A stretch of 64,000 nucleotides of DNA from Kitasatospora terrestris. GTDB lineage: Bacteria > Actinomycetota > Actinomycetes > Streptomycetales > Streptomycetaceae. A program made the position numbers and the translations under genes. Below, one piece after another: positions 52,691 to 60,783 of this stretch (its first letter is position 1; every line of letters starts with the position of its first letter). The notes beneath the pieces are model-generated. The model saw only the letters and a list, made by a program, of their open reading frames with translations. It was not told the DNA's origin and ran no database searches. The DNA is taken from assembly GCF_039542905.1 (NCBI RefSeq), contig NZ_BAABIS010000001.1, forward strand, positions 992,001 through 1,056,000, given 5' to 3'.

Positions 52691-54064
52691 CTACCCGGCG
52701 CCTTGGGCGAGGCAGTCGAGGATGAGCTGCTTGACCTCGGTGGCGTGGATGCGCTCGCGGCCGTGCTCGGGCGCCGAGCAGAGCAGCACGGGGGCGTCGT
52801 CCGCGGTGTCGGGCAGGCGGCCGTGGCTGCCGCGTACGCACGCGGGGTCGGTGGGGACGACGTCCATGGCGTCGCGGATCCCGAGCTTGAGTTTGGCGAG
52901 GGACATCGCCGCGCGGGCCATGACGAGCGGGTCGCCCGGGTCGAAGAACAGCTCGGCGGGGTCGTAGCCGGGCTTGCGGTGGATCTCGACGCCGCGGGCG
53001 AAGTCCGGGGAGCGTTCGTCGTCCAGCCAGTAGTAGTAGGTGAACCAGCTGTCCGCGCGGGCGACGGCGACGAGTTCGCCGCCCCGCGGGTGGTCGAGGC
53101 CGTGCTCGGCCTGCTGGGTGCGGTCGAGGACGTCCTCGACGCCGTCGATCCGGAGCAGGGCCCCGCGCACCCGTTCCAGGTCGGCGGGATCGGCGACGTA
53201 CACGTGGGCGAGCTGGTGGTCGGGGGTGGCGAAGGCCCGGGACGTCCAGGGGTCGAGGTACTCCATGCCCTGCTGGGTGAAGACGTGGAGGAGGCCTTCG
53301 CGGCGCAGCGCGCGGTTGATGTCGACGGGCCGTTCCACCCGGGTGATGCCGTACTCGCTGAGGACGACGGTGGTGGTGCCGCGTTCGTGGAGGGTGTCGA
53401 GGAGCGGCGCGAGGGCGGTGTCGAGGGTGCGGGCCGCGGCGTGGGCCTGCGGGGAGTCGGGGCCGTGGCGCTGCAGGTCGTAGTCGAGGTGCGGGATGTA
53501 GGCGAGGGTGAGGTCGGGCCGGTGGTCGTCGAGAACCCGCCGGGTGGCGTCGATGATCCACTGGGAGGAGGCGATGCCGGCCTTGGGCCCCCAGTAGTCG
53601 AAGAGCGGGAAGCGGCCGAGTTCCGCGGTGAGGGTGTCGCGGAGCTCGGGCGGCCGGGTGTAGCAGTCGGGAGACTTGCGGCCGTCGTAGTGGTAGACGG
53701 GGCGAGGGGTGACGGTGATGTCGACGTCGGCGCCCATGGCGTACCACCAGCAGATGTTGGCGACGGTCAGGGCGGGGTCGGTGCGGCGGGCGGTCTGCCA
53801 GACCTTCTCGCCGCCGACGAGGCGGTGGTGCTGGCGCCAGAAGGCGACCTCGCCCGTGTCGCGGTCGTACCAGCCGTTGCCGACGATGCCGTGCTCGGCG
53901 GGCATCAGGCCGGTGAGGAAGGTGGACTGGACGGAGCAGGTGACGGCGGGCAGGACGGTGTCGAGGCGGGCGGTGAACCCGCGCTCGGCGACGGACCGCA
54001 GGTGGGGCATGTGGGCGAGGGCGCGGGGGGTGAGTCCGACGACGTCGAGGACCGCGACGGGCAT
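52691..54064 (-). CDS. eboF: EboF-like nucleotide pyrophosphatase/alkaline phosphatase-fold protein
   Basis: The 457-residue protein belongs to the type I phosphodiesterase/nucleotide pyrophosphatase group. VLDVVGLTP, TVLPAVTCSVQSTFLTGLMP with the nucleophilic Thr/Ser, HGIVGNGWYD, LAYIPHLDYDLQRHGP and EYGI are family metal- and substrate-site segments. It could hydrolyse a phosphate ester or anhydride of the cluster product. It is the last gene of the operon, 9 bp after EboE with GGAGA before the ATG. No signal peptide is seen, so it acts in the cytoplasm unless exported by another route. Confidence 0.85.
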   Translation of the reverse strand: MPVAVLDVVGLTPRALAHMPHLRSVAERGFTARLDTVLPAVTCSVQSTFLTGLMPAEHGIVGNGWYDRDTGEVAFWRQHHRLVGGEKVWQTARRTDPALTVANICWWYAMGADVDITVTPRPVYHYDGRKSPDCYTRPPELRDTLTAELGRFPLFDYWGPKAGIASSQWIIDATRRVLDDHRPDLTLAYIPHLDYDLQRHGPDSPQAHAAARTLDTALAPLLDTLHERGTTTVVLSEYGITRVERPVDINRALRREGLLHVFTQQGMEYLDPWTSRAFATPDHQLAHVYVADPADLERVRGALLRIDGVEDVLDRTQQAEHGLDHPRGGELVAVARADSWFTYYYWLDDERSPDFARGVEIHRKPGYDPAELFFDPGDPLVMARAAMSLAKLKLGIRDAMDVVPTDPACVRGSHGRLPDTADDAPVLLCSAPEHGRERIHATEVKQLILDCLAQGAG

Positions 54065-54073
54065 GGGGGTCTC

Positions 54074-55255
54074 CTACTGGGCGCGGACGGGTGCTTCGGT
54101 GAGGCCCAGCCGCAGCAGTTCGCGGCGGGTCCAGGCGAGTTCGGCGGCGATCCCGGCGGCGAGGGCGCCGGGCGTGGTCGGCGGGTCGGGCAGGACGGAC
54201 CAGGTGTAGGTCTCCACCTCGACGTGGCGGGTGGCGGGCACGTCGGCGGCGAGCATGGCGGCGAGGGCGCGCCGCAGCTCGGGCCGGGTGGAGGTGAGCG
54301 GCGGCGCGGGGTCGGCGTGCACGGGGACGTGGAAGTGGGTGCGCCACGGGCCGTCCCCGCTCAGCGCGGTCGGTCCGGCGAGCGCGTCGGGAAGGTCGTC
54401 GGCGCGCGCCGGGCGCCCGGTCCGGTGGGCCTGGCGGGTCTGGTGGAGGAACCGCGGTTCGACGAAGCCGGCCAGGGCCGCCCGGGTGGTCGGGTCGGCC
54501 GGGGCCTCGGCGTGCAGGGCGCAGGAGACCTGCGTCTTGACGACCGGGATCCCGGCGCGGCCCAGCTCGGCCAGCGCCTCGACCGGGTCCTCGAAGGCGA
54601 CGGCGAGGTGGCAGACGTCCAGGCAGACGCCGAAGTGGTGCGGGTCGAGGTCGGAGAGGTGGTGGACGGCCTCCCCGGCGGTCTCGACGAGGCATCCGGG
54701 CTCGGGTTCGAACGCGATCCGGATCGTCCGCCCGGTCTCCTCGCGCACCTCGACGAGGGCGCGTTCGAGGTCGTCGAGGTGGCGCCGGGCGCGGCTGAGC
54801 TGCCCGGCCGTCCATCCGTCGGCCCAGCCGAAGGGCAGGGTGGAGATGCTGCCGGCGGCGACGTCGTCGGGCAGCAGCAGCGCCAGGATCCGGGCGAGGT
54901 CGGCGGTGTGGTGCAGGCGCTCGGGGGTGGACCAGTCGGGCCGGTAGACGGCGTGCTTGACGGTGGGTCGGTGGAAGCCCTGGTAGGGGAAGCCGTTGAG
55001 GGTGACAACCTCCAGGCCCCGCGCGGCGAGTTCGCCGCGCAGCCGTCCGGTCGCGCGCGGGTCGGCGGCCAGCAGGGCGGCGACGGGCCGGGCGAGCCAC
55101 AGGCCGACGCCGAGGACCGGCTCGTCGAGGAGTTCGCGGACGGGCACCGCGTACGTGTCGAGCTGGTGGAGGATGCCGGCGAGGTCCTCGGCCGGGTGCA
55201 CGTTGGTGCAGTAGCCGAGGTGGACCACGTCGCCGCCGCGGTGGTGCAGGCGCAT
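54074..55255 (-). CDS. eboE: Metabolite traffic protein EboE
   Basis: The 393-residue TIM-barrel protein starts HLGYCTNVHPAEDLAGIL and contains VVTLNGFPYQGFH, IAFEPEPGCLVET, CLDVCHLAVAFEDP and VKTQVSCALH, which match EboE proteins of the ebo cluster (xylose-isomerase-like fold). In cyanobacteria the ebo genes are needed to move the scytonemin precursor to the periplasm; the chemistry of EboE is unknown. Metal-ligand Glu/His/Asp positions of the fold are kept. The start ATG shares one base with the TatD stop codon. Confidence 0.9.
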   Translation of the reverse strand: MRLHHRGGDVVHLGYCTNVHPAEDLAGILHQLDTYAVPVRELLDEPVLGVGLWLARPVAALLAADPRATGRLRGELAARGLEVVTLNGFPYQGFHRPTVKHAVYRPDWSTPERLHHTADLARILALLLPDDVAAGSISTLPFGWADGWTAGQLSRARRHLDDLERALVEVREETGRTIRIAFEPEPGCLVETAGEAVHHLSDLDPHHFGVCLDVCHLAVAFEDPVEALAELGRAGIPVVKTQVSCALHAEAPADPTTRAALAGFVEPRFLHQTRQAHRTGRPARADDLPDALAGPTALSGDGPWRTHFHVPVHADPAPPLTSTRPELRRALAAMLAADVPATRHVEVETYTWSVLPDPPTTPGALAAGIAAELAWTRRELLRLGLTEAPVRAQ

Positions 55256-56112
55256 CAGCTGCCTCCCCTGCGCACGGAGTTGCCGGCGAACGACTCCTCC
55301 GCCCGGGCCGCGGCATCGGGCCCGAGGTCGAGGCGGCCGCTCTGCCCGTAGAACTCGACGGGGTTGCGCCACAGCACCTGGTCCACGTCGTCGTCGGTGA
55401 AGCCTGCGGCGAGCATGGCGAGCGCGGTGTCCCGGGTGAGCAGCGGGTCGCTGTGGCCCCAGTCGGCGGCGGAGTTGACGAGGATCCGGGCGGTGCCGTG
55501 CTCCTGGAGGATGCGGACCATCCGCTCGGGGGTCATCTTGGTGTCGGGGTAGATCGAGAAGCCCATCCAGCAGCCGGTGGCGGCGACCATCGGCGCGGTG
55601 ACCTCATTGAGGTGGTCGACGGCGACCGTGCCGGGATCGATGCCGTCGGCGCGGACGATGTCCAGGGTGCGGGCGGTGCCCGCGGCCTTGTCCCGGTGCG
55701 GGGTGTGGACCAGGGCGGGCAGGCCGTGCTCGCGGGCGAGGGCGAGCTGGACGGTGAAGGCGTGCTCCTCGGCCGCCGTCATGGCGTCGAAACCGATCTC
55801 ACCGACGGCGACGACGCCGTCCTTGGCGAGGTAGCGCGGCAGGTCGTCGAGGACCGGTGCGCAGCGGGGGTCGTTCGCCTCCTTCGGGTTGAGGGCGATC
55901 GCGCAGTGGTGCCGGATGCCGTACTGGGCGGCGCGGTACGGCTCCCAGCCGAGGAGGGCGTCGAAGTAGTCGTGGAAGCTGCCGGGCGAGGTGCGCGGCT
56001 GGCCGAGCCAGAACGCGGGCTCGACGACGGCGCGCACCCCCGCGTCGCGCATCGCCCGGTAGTCGTCGGTGGTGCGGGAGGTCATGTGGATGTGGGGGTC
56101 AAGGATGCGCAT
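55255..56112 (-). CDS. eboB: TatD family metal-dependent hydrolase, EboB-like
   Basis: This 285-residue amidohydrolase-fold protein begins MRILDPHIHMTSRT with the metal-binding HxH, and has VAVGEIGFDAMTAAEE, LVHTPHRDK and VNSAADWGHSDPL supplying the remaining His/Asp ligands. It corresponds to EboB of ebo clusters. It probably hydrolyses a cyclic ester, lactone or phosphoester intermediate. Start overlaps the EboA fusion gene by 14 bp. Confidence 0.9.
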   Translation of the reverse strand: MRILDPHIHMTSRTTDDYRAMRDAGVRAVVEPAFWLGQPRTSPGSFHDYFDALLGWEPYRAAQYGIRHHCAIALNPKEANDPRCAPVLDDLPRYLAKDGVVAVGEIGFDAMTAAEEHAFTVQLALAREHGLPALVHTPHRDKAAGTARTLDIVRADGIDPGTVAVDHLNEVTAPMVAATGCWMGFSIYPDTKMTPERMVRILQEHGTARILVNSAADWGHSDPLLTRDTALAMLAAGFTDDDVDQVLWRNPVEFYGQSGRLDLGPDAAARAEESFAGNSVRRGGS

Positions 56113-57487
56113 GGCCGTCTCCCGTGCGGTGGTCGAGGTGGAGCTGGAGGTCGTGCGGGACGGGGCGCTGGGCGGCTGTGCGCTCGGTGGCGAACGCGGC
56201 GTACATGCGCACCAGTTCGGCGTCGGTGCGGCGGGCGAGGCCGGCGACGGCGTCCAGCGGGATGCCCATGAAGACGCACTTGAGGACGGCCTGTCGCCAC
56301 GCGTCCTGGTCGAGGTGCCGGGCGCCGTACGGGCCGACGGCGGCCGTGACCAGCCGGACGTCATTGGTGCGCAGCGCGTCGGCGACCAGCGGGAGGGCGG
56401 CGCCGCCGACCAGGCCGCCCTGGTCGAGCAGGGGCAGGGCGCGCAGCACCGCGAGGCGTTCGGCGGTGTCGCCGTGCCGGTAGAGCTCGCCGAGGACCGC
56501 CGGTACGTCGGTGGTGAGCGCCTGCAGGAGCTGGGCGCGCACGACGTCGCCGCCGGTACCGGTACGACGGGCCGCCTGCGGGAACAAGGTGGTGATGGTG
56601 CCGGGGTCGGCGCGGACCTGCCGGATCGCCTCGACGGTCCAGGGATGGGCGGACGCGGTCCGCAGCGCGTCGAGCGAGCGCCGGGCGCTGTCGGGTCCGC
56701 TGTGCGAGTGGCGGGGCAGTTCGACCGAGACCAGGCCCTGGTAGCCGTGGTCGGCGAGCGCGGCCAGGACGGGCGGGAAGTCGATGTCGCCGTCGCCGAA
56801 TTCGAGGTGCTCGTGGACGCCGCGCCGCATGTCCTCGATCTGGACGTGGACCAGCCAGGGGGCGGCGCGTTTCACGCAGCCCGCCGGGTCGGCGTCCTCG
56901 ACGCACTCGCAGTGCCCGATGTCGAGGGTCAGGCCGAAGGCGTACGGGGCGCCGAGGGCGTCGCGCAGGCGCTCCCAGCCGTCCAGGTCGGCGACCAGCA
57001 TCCCCGGTTCGGGTTCGAAGCCGAGTCGTACGCCCACGCGTTGGGCGCTGTCCACCAGGTGCGCGCAGCCGTCGATGAGGAGTTGGTGGGCGTGGTCGGG
57101 GTCGGTGCCGGGCCGGGGGGTGCCGCTCCAGAAGGAGAGCGCTTCGGCTTCGAGGTCGGCGGCGATCCTGATGCCCCGCTGCAGGAGGTCGGTCCGGCGC
57201 GCACGGCTCGCCGGGTCGGTGTCGAGGAGGGTGGGGCCGTGCTTGCGCCAGGGGTCGAGCAGGTAGCGGGCGCCGGTCTCGACGACGACGGCGAGGCCCA
57301 GGGCGGTGAGCCTGCGGCGCAGCGCGGCGAGGCGCCGGGTCAGGCCGGGAGCGTACGGGTCGAGGTGCTGGTGGTCGAGGGTGAGGGCGACGCCGGTGTA
57401 GCCGAGGCCCGCGATCACCTCCAGGGCCTCGTCGAGGCGGTGGTCGGCGAGGCCGTTGGTGCCGTAGCCGAAGCGCAGTGCGGTCAT
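56099..57487 (-). CDS. eboA: Fusion of a TIM-barrel epimerase domain and EboA
   Basis: The 462-residue protein has an N-terminal xylose-isomerase-like TIM barrel (about 1-285; RFGYGTNGLADHRLDEAL, GFEPEPGMLVADL, TLDIGHCECVED) fused to an EboA domain (about 300-462; LLDQGGLVGGAALPLVADALRTNDVRLV, DQDAWRQAVLKCVFMGIPL). EboA alone is an uncharacterised helical protein of ebo clusters. The fusion suggests direct channeling between an epimerase or isomerase and EboA. ATGA overlap with the upstream prenyltransferase gene. Confidence 0.85.
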   Translation of the reverse strand: MTALRFGYGTNGLADHRLDEALEVIAGLGYTGVALTLDHQHLDPYAPGLTRRLAALRRRLTALGLAVVVETGARYLLDPWRKHGPTLLDTDPASRARRTDLLQRGIRIAADLEAEALSFWSGTPRPGTDPDHAHQLLIDGCAHLVDSAQRVGVRLGFEPEPGMLVADLDGWERLRDALGAPYAFGLTLDIGHCECVEDADPAGCVKRAAPWLVHVQIEDMRRGVHEHLEFGDGDIDFPPVLAALADHGYQGLVSVELPRHSHSGPDSARRSLDALRTASAHPWTVEAIRQVRADPGTITTLFPQAARRTGTGGDVVRAQLLQALTTDVPAVLGELYRHGDTAERLAVLRALPLLDQGGLVGGAALPLVADALRTNDVRLVTAAVGPYGARHLDQDAWRQAVLKCVFMGIPLDAVAGLARRTDAELVRMYAAFATERTAAQRPVPHDLQLHLDHRTGDGHAHP

Positions 57488-58352
57488 GTCGGGGACACCT
57501 TCCGGGACAGGCGCCTGGCCAGCGGGTAGGCCGCCAGCAGCGGCAGCGCGGCGCGCAGGGGCCGGCTGCGGGCGATCAGTGCGGCCTGGAGCGGGATCAT
57601 CGCGTGGATACCGGCGCCGACCGCCCGCTTCAGGTGCGCCGCGTCCGGGCGGACGACGGCCTGCAGCAGCGCGCCGCCGGCGGCCGCCGTGTATCCGCCG
57701 AGCAGGGCGGCGGAGGTGGCGCGGCGGGCCGGTGGTGCGACGGGATCGGGCAGCGAGGCAGCGGCCAGGCCGACGGCGCAGGTGGCGGCCAGGGCGCCGG
57801 CGGGCAGGGACGCGGTAGCGCCGCGGGTCTCCTGGCGGCTGACCACGGTGAGGGCGAAGGTGTGGCCGGCGACCACGGCGGCGGCGGGCAGGGCGCGGCC
57901 CAAGAACCCGGTTCCGGCTCCCATGAGGACGTCGAGTCCGCGGGCGGCGGCCATCGCGGCGGGCCCCCAGCGGGTGTCCTTCAGGGCCAGATCGTAGGCC
58001 CAGACGGTGGCCGCAAGCGGCACGGCCACCGTGAGGGCCCGCCGCCCTGCGGCCGCGGCGGACAGGCTGAGGCCCGCCGCGGTGAGGGCGGACGCCGCGG
58101 CGAGCGCGCCGCGGGGGCTGATCCGGCCCGAGGGGATGGGCCGGTCGGGTCGCTCCGACGCGTCCAGCTGCCGGTCGGCGTAGTCGTTGAGCGCCATCCC
58201 GGCCCAGTACAGGCAGACGGACGCGGCGGCCAGTGGCACCGCCCGCGGCCCGATCGGGCGGCCCGCCGCGGCGGCGCCGGTCAGGGTGTCGCCGAGGACG
58301 GTCAGGGCGGCCGGGGCCGGACGAGCTCCGCCAGGGTGCGCGCGCTGCTCAC
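57484..58352 (-). CDS. eboC: UbiA prenyltransferase (EboC, SCO3242-type) with apparent frameshift
   Basis: The main frame encodes a UbiA prenyltransferase with the first Asp-rich motif NDYADRQLDAS, a second KDTRWGPAAMAAARGLD segment, and about eight membrane helices. The likely start is the GTG at 58352, overlapping the synthase stop (GTGA), reading [12 protein letters not shown], but this frame ends after 16 codons; homology resumes in another frame as APAALTVLGDTLTG. A 4-base loss in a GGCC run near 58312-58318 would explain this. If real, the product lacks its N terminus or starts internally at the GTG at 58239. It would attach an isoprenoid to a polar acceptor. Confidence 0.75.
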
Positions 58353-59533
58353 TGCGGCCCCCCGGCGTACCAGGAGCGGAGGACCTCGAACTGGGCGATC
58401 AGGCGGTGCTCGGTGGTGGACCCGCCGGCGCGCAGCGGGTCCTTGAAGAAGAATCCGAGCTGCTCCTGCGGACCGGCGGCGCCCAACTGCCGGGCGCGGG
58501 CCAGGAAGCGGGCCAGGTCGAGGACGAGGGGGGCGGCGAGGGCGGAGTCCCAGCCCTGCCAGGTGAACTGCATCGTCATCGCGGCGCCGAGGAAGCCCTC
58601 GAAGGCGATGTGGTCCCAGGCGGTCTTCATCTCGCCCATGCTCGGGACGTAGTCGATGTGGGTGAGTCCCTCGACCCCGGCGCCGAGCATCGCCTCCAGG
58701 CCGCTGCGCTTGGAAGCGTTCTTGCTGGCGGCGGCGTCCGGCGAGGCCAGGGTGGCGCCGTCCGCGCCGCCGAGGAGGTTGGTCCCGGACCAGGACCGCA
58801 CCCGCAGCGCGCGGTGGGCGAACATCGGCGCCAGCGCGGTGCGCACCAGGGTCTCGCCGGTCTTGCCGTCGCTCCCGGCGTACGGCAGGCCCTGCACGTC
58901 GGCCAGTTCGCGCAGGGCCGGGATGCGGATGCCGGGCGAGGGCGTGAAGTCGAGGTGGGCGCAGTCGGCGCGCAGCGCGGCGTAGGCGTACAGGGAGCCG
59001 GCGGGGAGGATGCCGGCCTCGGTGGCCATGGCGGCCTCCAGGGCGGCCAGGTCGCGGTGGGCGGGGTGCGGGTGGACGGGCGGTTCGGTGGAGGCGACAT
59101 TGATGACGACGACCTGGCTGAGCCGGTGGCGGTCGCGGAACGAGGCGAGGTCGGTGGCCAGCCGGGCTGCCGCGGCGGCCTGCGGCAGACCGGGGGCGGT
59201 GCGGTACCCGGGACGGATCTCGCCGTCGGCGGCGTCGAGGGCGGGGGTGACGGCGGCAAGGAGGGCGGGCGGCAGGATGCCGGTCCCGGCGAGCTGTTCG
59301 GCGCGTTTGGTCAGCGGGGTGTCGTCGGTGTCGTGGCCGCCGAAGACCAGCCGGTCGAGCGCGGGAAGCCCGCTGTCGGCGAAGTCGGTGAGTTCGGCGA
59401 CCATGCCGGTCGGCGGGGCGAGGCGGGCGGCGACGGCGGCCGCGCCGGCGATCGCGGTGGTGGCGACCGAGCCGCGGGCGCCGATCAGCCAGACGCCGAT
59501 CCGGTCGGCGGGCGGGGTGGGGGTGCTGGTCAT
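58349..59533 (-). CDS. Inositol-3-phosphate synthase homologue
   Basis: The 394-residue protein has a Rossmann start ([20 protein letters not shown]), [31 protein letters not shown], and [15 protein letters not shown], patterning with myo-inositol-phosphate synthases, which cyclise glucose 6-phosphate with NAD. It diverges from the primary-metabolism enzyme, so the exact sugar phosphate is uncertain. It lies where ebo clusters normally have the dehydroquinate-synthase-like EboD, suggesting replacement by a non-homologous cyclase. ATGA overlap with the epimerase gene upstream. Confidence 0.86.
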   Translation of the reverse strand: MTSTPTPPADRIGVWLIGARGSVATTAIAGAAAVAARLAPPTGMVAELTDFADSGLPALDRLVFGGHDTDDTPLTKRAEQLAGTGILPPALLAAVTPALDAADGEIRPGYRTAPGLPQAAAAARLATDLASFRDRHRLSQVVVINVASTEPPVHPHPAHRDLAALEAAMATEAGILPAGSLYAYAALRADCAHLDFTPSPGIRIPALRELADVQGLPYAGSDGKTGETLVRTALAPMFAHRALRVRSWSGTNLLGGADGATLASPDAAASKNASKRSGLEAMLGAGVEGLTHIDYVPSMGEMKTAWDHIAFEGFLGAAMTMQFTWQGWDSALAAPLVLDLARFLARARQLGAAGPQEQLGFFFKDPLRAGGSTTEHRLIAQFEVLRSWYAGGPQ

Positions 59534-60555
59534 GGCTTTCCTGTGATTCGGTCGGGGGTGCTGAACGCCGCGTCGAAGGCGGCGGCGGGCGGGTTGATGG
59601 CGGCGAGGCGGCGGATGAAGGTGAGGGCTTCGGCGGCTCCGGCCAGCCGGTCCATGCCGGCGTCCTCCCATTCGACGGAGACCGGGCCTCGGTAGCCGGT
59701 CGCGTTGAGGGCGCGGAAGCAGTCCTCCCACGGGACGTCGCCGTGGCCGGTGGAGACGAAGTCCCAGCCGCGGCGCGGATCGCCCCACGGCAGGTGGGAG
59801 GAGAGCCGGCCGCGGCGGCCGTCGCCGATCCGCAGGCGGGTGTCCTTGCAGTCGACGTGGTAGATCCGGTCGGCGAACTCCAGGATGAATCCGGCCGGGT
59901 CGAGGTCCTGCCAGAGCATGTGGGAGGGGTCCCAGTTGAGGCCGAACGACGGGCGGTGGCCGATGGCTTCGAGGGTGCGGCGGGTGGTCCAGTAGTCGTA
60001 GGCGATCTCGCTGGGGTGGACCTCCAGCGCGAACCTGACGCCGTGTTCCTCGAAGGTGTCGAGAATCGGGTTCCAGCGCTCCGCGAAGTCGCGGTAGCCG
60101 GCGTCGATCATCCCGGGGGTGGCGGGCGGGAACATCGCGACGGCGTGCCAGATCGACGAGCCGGTGAAGCCGACGACCGTGTCGACGCCGAGGAGGGCGG
60201 CGGCGCGGGCGGTGTCGGCCATCTCGCGGGCGGCGTTGCGCCGCACCTGCTCCGGGTCGTCCGCCCACAGCCGCTCGGGCAGGATCGCCCGGTGCCGCTC
60301 GTCGATCGGGTGGTCGCAGACGGCCTGGCCGACGAGGTGGTTGGAGACCGCCCACACGCCGAGGCCGTACGCGTCGAGCACGGCCCGCTTCTCCCGGACG
60401 TAGCCGGGCTCGGCGAGGGCCCGGTCGACCTCGAAGTGGTCCCCCCAGCAGGCGATTTCGAGGCCGTCGTAGCCCCAGCCGGCGGCCAGGCGGCAGACGT
60501 CCTCGAAGGGGAGGTCCGCCCACTGGCCGGTGAAGAGGGTGATCGGACGTGACAT
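59530..60555 (-). CDS. Sugar phosphate isomerase/epimerase (xylose-isomerase-like TIM barrel)
   Basis: The 341-residue protein has [70 protein letters not shown] and HVDCKDT, giving the Glu/Asp/His metal site of AP-endonuclease-2-like epimerases. It probably epimerises a sugar or keto-cyclitol. It is the first gene of the tightly coupled ebo-like operon. AGGAG is upstream of the ATG. Confidence 0.88.
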   Translation of the reverse strand: MSRPITLFTGQWADLPFEDVCRLAAGWGYDGLEIACWGDHFEVDRALAEPGYVREKRAVLDAYGLGVWAVSNHLVGQAVCDHPIDERHRAILPERLWADDPEQVRRNAAREMADTARAAALLGVDTVVGFTGSSIWHAVAMFPPATPGMIDAGYRDFAERWNPILDTFEEHGVRFALEVHPSEIAYDYWTTRRTLEAIGHRPSFGLNWDPSHMLWQDLDPAGFILEFADRIYHVDCKDTRLRIGDGRRGRLSSHLPWGDPRRGWDFVSTGHGDVPWEDCFRALNATGYRGPVSVEWEDAGMDRLAGAAEALTFIRRLAAINPPAAAFDAAFSTPDRITGKP

Positions 60556-60783
60556 CAGGGATCGCGCTCCTGGTCTGGTGGGGCTGGGCTGGTGGGGTCC
60601 CCGGTACCCGCCCGCCCTCGCTCGGACGGGCACCGGGGATGCGGAGCCGGCGCCCGCCCCGGGCAGGGTCGAGGCGGGGCGCCGGCCGGGGCCCGGTGCC
60701 CATCCCTGTCAGGGTGGGTGGGCACCGGAGCCGGTGGCCCGGAACCCGCCCGGGGGGAGCGGACGGGTGCCGGGGACTCGGGG
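60556..60783. other. Intergenic region with three hairpins
   Basis: The 228-bp gap between ThuA and the epimerase gene contains inverted pairs at 60599-60610/60627-60638, 60647-60658/60673-60685 and 60693-60702/60719-60728. The first and third share the arm CCGGTGCCC (one base variant) with the hairpin at 62641-62683. They may terminate ThuA transcription. No clear promoter for the ebo-like operon is visible. Confidence 0.5.
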
